NCBI GenBank assembly: GCA_034665305.1
Contig: JAXDFZ010000003.1
Span: forward strand, 186,001 to 250,000
Direction of reading: 5' to 3'
DNA from: DASXRU01 sp034665305
Lineage (GTDB): Bacteria > Acidobacteriota > Blastocatellia > Pyrinomonadales > Pyrinomonadaceae
Length of the DNA: 64,000 nucleotides
The notes under the pieces were generated by a model that did not search any database, had not been told where the DNA came from, and saw only the letters and a program-made list of their open reading frames with translations. Both the position numbers and the translations under genes were made by a program. This document shows positions 55,301-60,742 of the stretch, piece after piece (position 1 is the first letter of the stretch; each line of letters opens with the position of its first letter).

Positions 55301-57935
55301 GCAGGACATAGATACCGGGATGGGAAAAACTTGCGGTCGTTTCGCGTTGTGCTGCGTCTTCAAAAGTAACGATGCCGGTTCCGCTGATCTGGCTCCAACC
55401 GGTGATGAGCGCGGTGTTAGGAGGTAGACCGTCATCGGCGACTGTGCCGGTCAAGGTTGCCGTGCGCGGGAGGGCGATGGTTTGATTCGGCCCGGCGTTG
55501 ACGGTTGGCGGTTGGTTCGCGGGCTGCACGGTTAAGGTGATGTCGTCGCTGGCAGATAGTTGGCCATCACTGGCGGAGAGACGCAGAACGTACGTGCCGG
55601 GAGCGCTGAAGGTCGCGGTGGTGTCAAGCGCATCGGCGTGCGAGAACGTGACTGTTCCGGTATCGCTGACGACGCTCCAGGTCGTGGCCAAGGTGCTACC
55701 TGTGGGATTGCCATCGTCAGATGCAATCCCATGCAGGGATGCGGAGTGTGGCAGGGAAAGATTCTGGTCCGGTCCGGCATCCAAATTCGGCGGCGCGTTG
55801 GGCGACTCGCGCGTAATCGTCACACTTGCGGTCGATTGATTGCCGGCGCCATCGACGGCACGCACCTTTACTTCATTGCTGCCGATTAACAACGGGAGGG
55901 CAACGATGGACCAGGTTGAGTCCGCCGTATTGAAAGTCGCTTCCAGTTCATTGACGTAGACATGGGCCACCCCGGTTGCACTTAGGCCGGAATCCAAGGC
56001 GGTGCCGCTGACGGCGATTGTGTCGTTGCTGGTCTTCGCGTTGTCTGCGGGTGCGGCGATCACGATTGAGGGTGCAGTGTTGTCAGTTACGGCAACCGAT
56101 CCGCTGAGGTTGATAATCAGGTACGAGCCGGGATTGCTGGCGAGGCGGACTTCGAGACTGTTGGCGCTCGTCAATGTCACTGAGCGATCGATGTTCGCGA
56201 TGTTCTGGTTGAGATCACTTGGAACCAGGATGTCGACGCCGTTGAGTTTCACAGTTGCACTCGAAACGCGATTGGTGCCATCAGGCTCGCCGTTTTGAAT
56301 GTGCAGTATGTAAGGCGCAGTTACACCTGCGGGCAAAGAGAATTGCTCCAGATATTTATTCGGCGCGCCGGGTGTGCGATCGAAACGCGCGGGGCCGAAA
56401 ATTGTCGAACCCGCTGTCGAAACGGCGGGCCAGACGGCGGCGGTGACTTTGCCGCCGTTGAGCGTGAAGCTGTCCGCAATCACTTGCCCGCGCACTGCGG
56501 CATTGCCGTTGATAGTTACCCTGCCGTTGTAAGCCTTTATTAATCCCGCTAGCTGGCTGCTGCCATTAATTTCCAGAGACGCGCCGAGGACGTTTAGGTG
56601 AACGTCGCCGGGGGAGGTGTAACTGCCGGGGACTATTGCGCCGCTGTTGATGATTAGATTTTGCGCGACGTTGATGTCGACTCGGCCGGTAGTTTGCACT
56701 GAGGCGCTGCCGTCCAGGTTGAGCGTGTTCGCGAAGTTGTAGGTGCCCGCGCTGAAGTTCAAACGGGAATTGCCATTGGCGGTGAACGTGCCGTAGTTTC
56801 CCGGCGGGACTTCGAGCGTGAGGCGCGCCGCTTTCACATTGAGATCGCGCACCGTCTGCCAGTCGCCGATCGTCGCTATGTCGGATTGGGAGCGGATACT
56901 CAAGTTGCGCGTGCCGGTTGGTACGGGGACTGAGGCAGGGAAGTCGAGCGGGAGCGGAACGGGATCGGCGTGCGTGTGAATCTTTCCGGGGAGATTGACG
57001 CCGCCGGAGATGGTGAGCGGATAGTTTGGAATAGCGTCGCCTTCATCAGACACGATCCCGCCATGGGTCGCGCCGCCGTTGAGTTGGATTGCGGGCGAGC
57101 CGGGAAGATACAGGTCGCCGGTGATTTGGGTGTTGCCGTTGAGGGTGAATGGTTCCGCGAGTAGTAGGCGGAGGGTGCCTTCGATGCGGCCTGAGTTGAG
57201 AGTTGGGTGATGACGGGTGATTACAGCGTCTGTCGCCGGGGCAGACGGCAGGGGCGGGGGCAGGAGGCAGTCGACAGGGGCAGTCGGCAGGAGTCCGCCG
57301 GTTACTGAGGCCTCTTCGTCGCGGGAGTGGATCAGTTGCAGCAACCGATCGGCCCAGTTGGCTGACGCGTAGTTGGATTGAGTGGTGGTCGAGCGGGAGC
57401 CCTCCCTGACGGTCGGGCTACTGCCCCGCTTCGCGATTGGCGTATTCGCTCGGGTGACGATTGGCGTCGTGATCGCTATCGGTGCGGCTAATGATTGGCA
57501 ACACAGGATCCAGATGAGTAGCAGACTTACGAGGGCGCGCCTCACCTTTTGGAGTGCGCCGGCAGAGCGAAGCGGCGACGGCGCTTTCGTCAGCCGTTGG
57601 GAATCCGGGCGGATGAGTTCAAAGGCTTGGTAAGCAATTGGATCGCTGCCGTGCGCTAACAAGTTATACGTGTCGACGCTGCCCTGAGACGTAGACCGCA
57701 GCCGAATCAATCCAAAGCGCCGTCGCCGCAAAACCCTCCCTTCAATCCCCTCCCAACGGGAGGGGAAGATAGCTCTGCCGGCGCACTCCAAACTTGGGCG
57801 CTGGTCAGAACCGCCTGCGGTAGCGGGCGGGCCCACATTGAGCGCATCCAAATTGATTGGTGTTGCGGTTAATTTGTTTGGCTCATCTGCAAGCGTATGC
57901 GCATGCGTTTGTGACTTCTGATCGGAGGAGGGCAT
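43344..57935 (-). CDS. Giant RHS-repeat polymorphic toxin (4863 residues) with RES-like C-terminus
   Basis: Domain order by approximate residue: 1-130 cytoplasm-like N-terminus containing two in-frame dispersed repeats; 131-152 membrane/signal segment (ALVSLLLIWILCCQSLAAP); 235-505 beta-helix-like strands; 710-1185 five PKD-like units (NAGADQTI..LPQPVNLSG pattern); 1190-1780 four discoidin/F5-F8C-like domains (KSFEVQISATTADDANF pattern); 1780-2035 PKD domains (WNFGDGSTSTGRNPF); 2140-2560 IgGFc-binding-like domain (GTDFWLMFPSAYFTGG); 2640-3290 further PKD-like units with an inserted carbohydrate-binding-like domain; 3405-4640 RHS/YD repeats (TTTYSYDSDHRL), ending in the RHS core (YYLRARYLNPAAGRFWTMDS ... 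NNPTNLIDPSG). The last 225 residues are the variable toxin, with a RES-like pattern (FGKAFYVAESGQTAVNE, LDLTNP, YGVIAYPAAHGAGTNF). AAGGAG lies 8 nt before the ATG. Confidence 0.88.
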   Translation of the reverse strand: MPSSDQKSQTHAHTLADEPNKLTATPINLDALNVGPPATAGGSDQRPSLECAGRAIFPSRWEGIEGRVLRRRRFGLIRLRSTSQGSVDTYNLLAHGSDPIAYQAFELIRPDSQRLTKAPSPLRSAGALQKVRRALVSLLLIWILCCQSLAAPIAITTPIVTRANTPIAKRGSSPTVREGSRSTTTQSNYASANWADRLLQLIHSRDEEASVTGGLLPTAPVDCLLPPPLPSAPATDAVITRHHPTLNSGRIEGTLRLLLAEPFTLNGNTQITGDLYLPGSPAIQLNGGATHGGIVSDEGDAIPNYPLTISGGVNLPGKIHTHADPVPLPLDFPASVPVPTGTRNLSIRSQSDIATIGDWQTVRDLNVKAARLTLEVPPGNYGTFTANGNSRLNFSAGTYNFANTLNLDGSASVQTTGRVDINVAQNLIINSGAIVPGSYTSPGDVHLNVLGASLEINGSSQLAGLIKAYNGRVTINGNAAVRGQVIADSFTLNGGKVTAAVWPAVSTAGSTIFGPARFDRTPGAPNKYLEQFSLPAGVTAPYILHIQNGEPDGTNRVSSATVKLNGVDILVPSDLNQNIANIDRSVTLTSANSLEVRLASNPGSYLIINLSGSVAVTDNTAPSIVIAAPADNAKTSNDTIAVSGTALDSGLSATGVAHVYVNELEATFNTADSTWSIVALPLLIGSNEVKVRAVDGAGNQSTASVTITRESPNAPPNLDAGPDQNLSLPHSASLHGIASDDGNPTGSTLATTWSVVSDTGTVTFSHADALDTTATFSAPGTYVLRLSASDGQLSASDDITLTVQPANQPPTVNAGPNQTIALPRTATLTGTVADDGLPPNTALITGWSQISGTGIVTFEDAAQRETTASFSHPGIYVLRLTASDSELSASSDVTINVQPENQAPSTSAGADQITSLPNSIQLNGSMSDDGWPEGSTLNAHWTTVSGPAPVVFENPNMTVTAASFTIAGVYVLRLTTSDGELNGTDEVTIVVDPLNTAPLANAGADQTIILPQPVNLSGTMADDGWPRGSSVTANWSKLSGPGSVVFANANTSATSATFSEPGTYVLRLTVSDTQLTTGDDITITVLPPNHAPTANAGADQSISLFTPAHLNGSLSDDGYPLGNSLASTWSKLSGPGEVTFAGANTTVTTATFSLPGIYVLRLTVSDSELTNHDDVTITVNDPRVPPIADFVVPESTGTAGAFVIASSGATSANFAADKILDSDNLTFWTTPGLNNQFAKMQFYDQQMVWIERVRLQPANAAVSNASLKSFEVQISATTADDANFVTVLNATLLNNGQLQEFVLTGGPVRARYIKLLAKNNYGDPNSIRLGTFNAVAAGGADSVISLPGQANVALCQSPALPLNGGTIYDYSYPGGAGSVNGLLGYFIGGWQTTSTANQFATIQLAGGKSYLIEGVRLATWYDSAHGLPTAVKDFEVWVSNTTPEDAAFTRVLSTSASFVPYAQQFLFPGGPIPAKYVKYVPLTNGGESSIHTPAFDVIAAGTARVVAASNESPNHPNSAQAAFDGNAATNWIGTGALNNVWVKTSLANDAPQRIYGVRILPLSDTFSQSGPKDFEIRISNSSTADSAFTTVYSGTLAPIFNSPAQEFQFSSFVDARYVQFVWKSSYSSSIVGVKELEVLAAPDRGSAVIGFSSQASAAETAANAIDIDPVDKPWVTAPNQNTNQWLKLILPRGDSWTINHIALRPGPAANDLNRSPKDFELLVSNTDAADSSFASVLSGTLINSAQLQDFYFPPAPAKYVKLLLKNNYGSSQIGLSSFYVFSSATIGTNTQFFDRSTDSDGQIISWGWNFGDGSTSTGRNPFHIFPAPGDYPVTLAVTDDSGLTSSRQTLFHVAVALQPDFTHSPIIVHEAGEAVRFSDITPLLLRPTAIRQYDFGDGSTLSQGANTSSHTFQDSGTFHVKLKVGDPLGTNYSITRDVLVLNLPPAVDIDPGKTLVWGEQWTSLPRISDQSPIDNQTLHGDWNFGDGQTSSCINCTNANAAVLHSYATPGSYRAILNISDKDGGTGTDSATFTVTRRPTSFGMENPPAQTTGISLLVRGALRDTFANQPLTGKRIQFTLNGSSFTAVTGPNGVAEISVPMPEGTKIDVVTGSFAGDDLYASSSGAGVPPSAGTKPASGSPTHQGTDFWLMFPSAYFTGGLATQKLSITSTVSTSGTVSIPGMNFVQNFAVSANSVATVTLPFVQVTDAEVVQAKGIHVTSQQPIGVYGISQRIFSTDAFLGLPVTSLGSDYYVLTYSNMAFGPSSEFGIVAAENGTTVTITPAATTGSHIAGVPYAITLNQGQTYLLQNTVPTALGDLTGSRVSSTKPVAVFSGHMAATIPAEVGCCADHLLEQLPPANSWGKRFATLPLATRTKGDYFRFLARDDDTSVYLDGALVAVLNRGEFVERLLQAPAEIVATKPILVAQYCTSIYFDNGTTGKADPFFMIVPPYTQFLDHYTISTPASGFQINYANVIAPTALLGSITLDGAALAAGSFTAIGVSGYSGAQLPLTVGAHTLDGPAGFGVSVYGFAQDESYGYPGGLNLSPTATNVVVTVAPEVSAHTINTQGCVIATTTDQFQLPQGGATVNFSISGANPANTSLQTDAAGQATLCYLGTHSGADQITAALAGAHANATMIWSPPNQPPTVTAGPDQTIALPAAAILSATASDDGLPANTLNLLWTRISGPGDVVFANANAANTSAIFTAAGAYVLRFSANDTALGASDDVVITVTPAPANQAPTAQAGANKVVTLNENLVLNSSNEAPLNHGEIPHWIETQGSNWRQGAMNDGSNSPAPQQGSSYFFAGNDAAAELRQDIDVSAFAAAIAAGAQQFEFQAYLRSLPEASPDAGRVIVEYRDVTNTNVIATLDSGIITATDEWHLTEDIRTAPAGTGWIRVRLLAQRNSGAGNDAFFDSISLRPFHTAGIKLEAHVGDDGLPAGSSLSANWSVVSGPGPVSFANSQSPLSGATFTTPGTYVLRLTASDGELNATSDLNVLVNPANQSPVVVPGNDQTITLPASASLAATVTDDGGPVGSSLSVFWSRRSGPGIVTFADATSANTTAAFSTPGAYVLSLTADDGEYAASSVLTVTVSPAAVNQPPTVSAGLDQAITLTAAPISLNGNAADDGLPLGSSVSVVWTQTSGPAAATFGNPDNAITSIQFSVAGTYVLRLTASDGALSASDEVVVTVTPANVAPTVNAGADQTTLLSQGAALNGSVSDDGLPGTSGLTTTWSMLSGSGTVSFVNPNVTVTNAQFSATGTYVLRLTASDSQFSAADDITVQVNDNVPLPTVGITAPADGAELTAPALVTGSVSNGSWTLEYRLNTDDIWSAVAERSGDTALDGSASQGWRTVASGHAQVTNSTLGTLDTTMMLNGIYSLRLRATDEYGQTSFTSTSVLVDKNLKVGHFQIAFSDLNVPVAGLPIEVVRSYDSRDNRAGDFGVGWQLGIKSARVEKTGVLGFSWLETVSSGAIPTYCLEPGRPHKVAVTFGDGKVFRFQATTAIHCQQLAPITSTRLMFTPEPGTHATLEAVGPSDVLVETQGVLPGAVRLINQNNPDIFNAGTFRLTTAEGAVYVIDQRTGVSSVRDPYGNSLTLTSAGIIHSTGRSVAFTRDPANRITSITDPNGNSQTYAYDARGDLVSYTDREQQTTTYSYDSDHRLVTITDARGTTPLQNEFDASGRLIGQRDAFNHALAYDHDIAGRVETITDRLGRATRYEYDERGNVLRRVDAKGGVRSFSYDELDNVLSETNELGKTTTYAYDSADNRTSVTDPLGHAMQSTYNGARQVLTITDALGQTTTNTYDAAGTNLLSATDALNNSTTYTFSAITGQRSAMKDALNGQTVYSYDGNGRLSSETDALGHVTTYTYDANGNRKSQRVTRTNTLGQPETITTNYEYDKLNRLVKTIYADGSSTKVEYNLTGQQGATIDQLGHRTEFSYDDMGRLTRTDYPDSTHEETAYDAEGRRLTSTDRAGHVTSYSYDELGRLLRTTFADGTSASSVYDAAGQLLSQTDARGNVTRYFYDDAGRRMTIKNALGQETTFAYDANGNQLSVTDALGHATSYEYDADNRRIKTIHADRSFDSVSYDALGRTATKTDQAGKPTRFSYDALGRLTKVTDALNQETIYTYDELGRQLSQTDANNHITRFEYDQLGRRMKRMLPLGQFESYSYDLAGNLRTRTDFNGKVTSFAYDAMRRLSSKTPDVSFNQPAISFTYNANGQRASMVDASGTTVYSYDVRNRLIGRQTPFGALSYTYDDAGNVATTRSAHANGVSIDYGYDALNRLASVKDNQLITLNGGVTSYTYNGAGNLQSYLYPNQISTSYAYNSLNRLTNMTVGTAVSHVAGYSYTLGPAGNRVGVTELNGRTVTYSYDDLYRLRAETIANGPHNVNGTISYSYDAVGNRLSRTSTVTPVISQTASYDANDRLASESYDDNGNTTTANGNSYDYDFENQLASFTPGAGPAGAFVYDGDGNRVGKTVAGVTTNYLVDTNNPTGYAQVIEELQYGNVTRSYTYGHDLISQRCPLPTANCSLSFYGYDGHGSVRLLTDAAGAVTDTYDYDAFGNLIAHVGNTANDYLYAGEQFDADLAFYYLRARYLNPAAGRFWTMDSFEGSPHDPQSLHKYSYAQNNPTNLIDPSGQVSAMEEVAPLVSNVVSLYYEYQSLISTARVILAAVDLYKLSQDENYRGEYLALGPTLVGSIVADNLLSITSAAQRFTGSVFAASNIEPFAVRHATSYPQEVMDEIDPALLRFDNRFGKAFYVAESGQTAVNEVAAHSGSYTHVVRFDMNLSGQKTLDLTNPQVANAWGYNSTLEYRQTQAIAESAKRAGYGVIAYPAAHGAGTNFAVLKRFAEILTPMGVAPVP
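47907..47951. repeat. GAGTGCGCCGGC-family arm inside the RHS toxin gene
   Basis: ATCCAAAGCGGTGTCGCCGC and the rest through CACTCCAAAT match the inverted arm of the repeat. It is translated in frame (IWSAVAERSGDTALDG) just before the RHS region. Confidence 0.7.
57547..57590. repeat. GAGTGCGCCGGC-family arm in the toxin N-terminal coding region
   Basis: A direct-orientation arm (TTTTGGAGTGCGCCGGCAGA onward) lies in frame in the toxin gene and encodes the segment TKAPSPLRSAGAL, directly before the signal/membrane segment. Confidence 0.75.
57709..57791. repeat. Nested repeats: CCCTCCC element inserted into a GAGTGCGCCGGC-family arm
   Basis: The inverted arm (AATCCAAAGCGCCGTCGCCG ... GCTCTGCCGGCGCACTCC) is interrupted by about 43 nt containing CCCTCCC and CCCCTCCC-AAC-GGGAGGGG (57732-57768), a half copy of the second family. 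The composite stays open in the toxin reading frame (LECAGRAIFPSRWEGIEGRV). Confidence 0.7.
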
Positions 57936-58033
57936 TGGGGGAACTCCTTAGTTCCGGTTGTTTGCGCCTCCGATACGCCTACAGCCTGGAAGGGGAAAGA
58001 CTCAAGTTTCAAGTTTTGGCAGCGCCTTGATTC

Positions 58034-58104
58034 GTAACGCAAACTGTTAGTTTGCGATTCGGGAATAAAGCTCTACCTGAACGCAAGTTGACAGCTTGCG
58101 TTAC
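58034..58104. repeat. Inverted-repeat element, GTAACGCAA type
   Basis: GTAACGCAAACTGTTAGTTT (58034-58053) and the inverse CGCAAGTTGACAGCTTGCGT with TAC (58082-58104) are imperfect inverted copies; each arm is a small palindrome. It lies in the 348-nt gap between the toxin start and hicA, which holds no gene. Confidence 0.55.
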
Positions 58105-58196
58105 ACAAAACGAACAACAACGAAATGCGCGCGCAAATTAATTCAGGAAGCGAGGCGAGTCAACGGTGAGTTGTGATCGTGCAAGATCGGCTTATT

Positions 58197-58230
58197 GCAA
58201 AGTATTTTGCTGGGGTGTTGACTTCCCCAG
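58197..58230. promoter_or_regulatory. Adjacent palindromes upstream of hicAB
   Basis: GCAAA-GTAT-TTTGC (58197-58210) is a perfect palindrome that could be a HicB operator. CTGGGG-TGTTGACTT-CCCCAG (58210-58230) is a hairpin directly following it. The function of either is inferred from position only. Confidence 0.35.
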
Positions 58231-58283
58231 AGGTGGCGGCTGTTGACCGCATCGGGTGAAAGAATTATCGTGCCCCAGAGAAG

Positions 58284-58466
58284 GTGCGGGACATCGTAAA
58301 GTTGATCGAAAAGGACGGGTGGTATTTGGTGCGAACTAAAGGAAGTCATCACCAATTCAAACATCCGACGAAACTCAGTCTGGTGACAGTGCCGGGTAAG
58401 CCGGGCGATGAGATGGCTGTTGGCACACTTAACAATATTTTGAAGCAGGCTGGTTTTAAACCATGA
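58284..58466 (+). CDS. hicA: HicA toxin (mRNA interferase)
   Basis: A 60-residue protein with the HicA dsRNA-binding-like fold: IEKDGWYLVRTKGSHHQFKH with the catalytic His in GSHHQF, then VTVPGKPGDEMAVGTLNNIL and KQAGF. Normal length for the family. HicA cleaves mRNA and is neutralised by HicB. The start is a GTG at 58284, matching the usual N-terminus; no strong ribosome-binding site is seen. It overlaps hicB by 4 nt. Confidence 0.92.
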   Translation: MRDIVKLIEKDGWYLVRTKGSHHQFKHPTKLSLVTVPGKPGDEMAVGTLNNILKQAGFKP

Positions 58467-58678
58467 AGAAATACCTAATCATCGTAGAAAAAACAGACAC
58501 GGGCTATTCGGCTCTTTCGCCTGATATCCCCGGGTGTGGCTCGTCAGGTGAAACTAAAGAGGAAGTCGAGCGGAACATTCAGGAAGCGATTGAGTTTCAT
58601 CTTGAAGGCTTGCGCCAGGAAGGTTATGAAATCCCTGGGCCCTCCTCTTACTCCTCCTACATCAACATCGCCGCTTAG
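58463..58678 (+). CDS. hicB: HicB antitoxin
   Basis: A 71-residue partial-RNase-H-fold antitoxin: YLIIVEKTDTGYSALSPDIP, GCGSSGETKEEVERNIQEAI and EFHLEGLRQEGYEIP. The ATG overlaps the hicA stop (ATGA), so translation is coupled. This short form lacks a C-terminal helix-turn-helix, as in many HicB proteins. HicAB modules are common passengers of integron arrays, and this pair marks the upstream end of the cassette-like region. Confidence 0.92.
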   Translation: MKKYLIIVEKTDTGYSALSPDIPGCGSSGETKEEVERNIQEAIEFHLEGLRQEGYEIPGPSSYSSYINIAA

Positions 58679-58967
58679 GCGTCAAACAAAGCATCATGCG
58701 TTGTCCCGCCTCGCTCCTTCTAGGTCGCGCTCATTAGTGCGATTTGCGGTTGCGAACGCAAAAGCGTAAGTCATCGCTAAGCCAACGGACTTCGAAGAAA
58801 AGATTGTTCGGGGTTCGCACTAGTTGAGACTCGCTCGTGAGGGCGGGATGCGACCCTCACCTGTAGCCGTCTGTGCCTTGATGTAAGTAATGCCTAATGC
58901 CGGAACGGAGGTATTATGGCGTAGTTTTGACGCATATTAATTAGTTCAGCGGCAAGGGCGCTACGAC

Positions 58968-59450
58968 ATGATTCGGTTTCTAATTCTCGCCTGCATCGTT
59001 GCAACCACGTGCGCGGCTCGTCCTGTTGCCGCGTGCACTTGCCCCGATCTGGGGTCTCTTGCTGACGAGTACCACCATTCAAGCGCTGTATTCGTCGGGC
59101 GCATCGTCTCGATCGAAATTTACTCTGAGATAATCGGAGGCGAGAAGATCGAGCACATGATAGCAACCTTCGCCGTCGAGCGACGATGGAAGGGGCCAAC
59201 GCTCGCACGTTTGCGAGTCCAAACGTGCGGTACCCAAGCGCTGGTGTGCACATGCGGTTTCAACTTCCAGCTCGGAGAGCGCTATGTCGTTTTCGCTGCA
59301 GGGAAGCCACTCAAAACGAGTTCCTGTAATCGCAACGTGATCTTGCCCCAACTCCCTCGGGGCGAAGCAACCAAAATACGAGCCGCAGGCGGCGTATTGC
59401 CCGGTGACGATTTACTGAAGGACTTGGACGCCATAGCCAAACGGAAATGA
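58968..59450 (+). CDS. Secreted NTR/TIMP-like protein (cassette-like)
   Basis: A 160-residue protein with a signal peptide (FLILACIVATTCAARPVAAC) and then CTCPD, the start of small Cys-rich OB-fold secreted proteins (NTR/TIMP-like): SSAVFVGRIVSIEIYSE, VERRWKGPTLARLRVQTCG, CTCGFNFQLGERYVVFA, SCNRNVILPQL. Six or more Cys suggest disulfides. The 289-nt gap before it (58679-58967) has no gene; GTCAAAC at 58681 could be the left end of a degenerate attC-like site. The stop is followed at once by GTTAGGC and GCCCGAC. Confidence 0.72.
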   Translation: MIRFLILACIVATTCAARPVAACTCPDLGSLADEYHHSSAVFVGRIVSIEIYSEIIGGEKIEHMIATFAVERRWKGPTLARLRVQTCGTQALVCTCGFNFQLGERYVVFAAGKPLKTSSCNRNVILPQLPRGEATKIRAAGGVLPGDDLLKDLDAIAKRK

Positions 59451-59459
59451 CCGTTAGGC

Positions 59460-59599
59460 GCCCGACAATTCGTTGGTGGCGCGGCTACGGCGTTACCAAT
59501 AAATCGTTGGGCGGGAGCGGCGGGGGCGTGTTTCATAACGTCATTGGTACGGCGATGCTTGAATGAAATCGCGGCCGCGCGTCAACTTAAACGTTAGCT
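59460..59599 (+). repeat. attC-like recombination site B
   Basis: Left core GCCCGAC (59460-59466; consensus RYYYAAC, one mismatch) is followed by AATTCGTTG, as in classical attC sites. The right core GTTAGCT (59593-59599; consensus GTTRRRY, one mismatch) lies 10 nt before the next ATG. GGCGCGGC and GCCGCGC form an internal inverted pair. A separate GTTAGGC (59453-59459) abuts the left core. About 140 nt, at the long end for attC. Confidence 0.5.
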
Positions 59600-59609
59600 G
59601 CTTTCGCTT

Positions 59610-60131
59610 ATGTACGTAAAGTTCGAGTTCACACAAGAAGATTTGATCGACGCTGCCAAGCGCTCTCTCAATCGCCGAAACCTCGGACGTGCCAGGCTTT
59701 TAAAAAGCTCGTTGTATTTGGCGATTTCTGTGGGAGTAATTGTTTTTTTCATCCTACGGAGTACCCCGACAATAGGATTGCTGCTCGGCCTGGCTGTTGC
59801 TGGAATTACCATTCTTATTTATCCGCAGCTTGAAAGAAGCGGACTCGACGGCCGATTGCGCCGGGTTGCCGCGGAAATGATGTCGGGTCCCGGGCCCTAT
59901 GTGTGTGAGGTTGAGATCAGATCCGAGGGTGTCTGGCTGCATCAGATGAATAAGCAAATCATATATGAATGGCCCAGCGTGGAGGCAATCGAAGAGACCT
60001 CAGATTCGGTTGACATTGTGACACTTGATGGAGGCGGCGTAGTGATTCGTAATCGCGCATTCGCATCGGAAAACGAGCGCATGGAATTCACTGAGATTGC
60101 AAGATCTCGTCTAAGGGAATCGCGCAGCTAA
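59610..60131 (+). CDS. YcxB-like membrane protein (cassette-like)
   Basis: A 173-residue protein. Two adjacent membrane segments (LYLAISVGVIVFFIL and GLLLGLAVAGITILIYP, about residues 36-70) are followed by a soluble domain with CEVEIRSEGVWLHQMNKQII and YEWPSVEAIEETSDSVDI, the YcxB-like C-terminal pattern. Function unknown. The ATG lies 10 nt after the right core of site B and the stop overlaps the left core of the next site, the tight spacing expected of an integron cassette. Confidence 0.72.
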   Translation: MYVKFEFTQEDLIDAAKRSLNRRNLGRARLLKSSLYLAISVGVIVFFILRSTPTIGLLLGLAVAGITILIYPQLERSGLDGRLRRVAAEMMSGPGPYVCEVEIRSEGVWLHQMNKQIIYEWPSVEAIEETSDSVDIVTLDGGGVVIRNRAFASENERMEFTEIARSRLRESRS

Positions 60132-60233
60132 CCAGCGCGGGGAGCGCACCGGAATCGGCGTTTCTCTCATCGACAACTTGCGGCACTATCGAAGTGGGTC
60201 GACTTGAAGCTCGTGGGCCGGCTGGAGTTCGGC
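60126..60233 (+). repeat. attC-like site C1 (degenerate)
   Basis: Left core AGCTAAC (60126-60132, one mismatch to RYYYAAC) with CCAGC, right core GTTCGGC (60227-60233, one mismatch) with GCTGG upstream. CCAGC/GCTGG pair in inverse orientation. No gene follows directly; 60234-60341 looks like a decayed cassette. Confidence 0.35.
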
Positions 60234-60341
60234 GCGGGGGCAGTGGCAATGCAGTTTGAGCCGAGAAGGTAACCATTGGGTTGTCATGGCGGAACCTATT
60301 GCTTGTGCCCGACGCAAGGTCGCTTGCCCTCTAGGGCAGGA

Positions 60342-60395
60342 CCCGAACGATTCATAAACGCTGATCGCGCGCCGCACTGAAGGTCAGCGTTCGGC
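60342..60395 (+). repeat. attC-like site C2
   Basis: CCCGAAC (60342-60348) and GTTCGGC (60389-60395) pair over six bases (CCGAAC/GTTCGG). Inside, CGCTGATC and GGTCAGCG form a second inverted pair. This two-box stem with an unpaired centre is the attC layout, in 54 nt. The next ATG lies 10 nt further on. Confidence 0.5.
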
Positions 60396-60405
60396 GTCTT
60401 CTGAA

Positions 60406-60597
60406 ATGACTTCGAGACCAATTTCAATGCGAACGCTATTGGCCGTGCTTTGCGGTCTGATTATTCTTTGTGGAGTCTCGCGCTCCTCAACTAGTGCGGC
60501 GTATGGCCAAGCGAAACGAGGAAACCCGACGTACGACGTGTATTTCCCGAACATATCTGTCCCGTCAGATGCAGGGATCATTTGGTTCGAATCGTAG
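60406..60597 (+). CDS. Small secreted protein (cassette-like)
   Basis: A 63-residue frame. MRTLLAVLCGLIILCGVSRS (residues 8-27) is a good signal peptide, leaving a mature part of about 35 residues (YGQAKRGNPTYDVYFPNISV). No family recognised; the product may be truncated. Its start lies 10 nt after the right core of site C2. No Shine-Dalgarno sequence is visible. Confidence 0.45.
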   Translation: MTSRPISMRTLLAVLCGLIILCGVSRSSTSAAYGQAKRGNPTYDVYFPNISVPSDAGIIWFES

Positions 60598-60674
60598 TGA
60601 CCTGCGGGCACGTCGTCTGATTCGGCGGCTGCGTAGTTCTAAAAGTAACTCTTAATTGCGGAACGCAGGCGTCG

Positions 60675-60730
60675 GCCTAACAACTCGAAGGTTGAATGAA
60701 TCGCCGCGCCCGTGCAGCTTAATATTGGGC
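60675..60730 (+). repeat. attC-like site D
   Basis: Left core GCCTAAC (60675-60681, perfect RYYYAAC) followed by AACTCGAAGG, and right core ATTGGGC (60724-60730, one mismatch to GTTRRRY). The cores are complementary apart from G-T type mismatches. At 56 nt it matches the classical 60-base element in size and in its GCCTAACAACTCG start. The next ATG lies 12 nt downstream. Confidence 0.6.
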
Positions 60731-60742
60731 CTTCGATAATCT

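Noticed and set aside
43422..57633. Many long plus-strand frames opposite the RHS toxin gene (for example 45642-47303, 54045-55029)
   Set aside because: They are antisense shadows caused by the high-GC repeat-rich codon pattern. None has a ribosome-binding site, conserved motif or start independent of the toxin frame.
58143..58364. 73-residue minus-strand frame over hicA
   Set aside because: It is the complement of the hicA coding sequence and of the upstream palindromes, with no independent support.
58679..58967. A full attC-like site between hicB and the NTR-like gene
   Set aside because: GTCAAAC (58681) and GCCTAAT (about 58889) are possible left boxes, but no convincing right box (GTTRRRY) lies before the next ATG, so it was not listed as a site.
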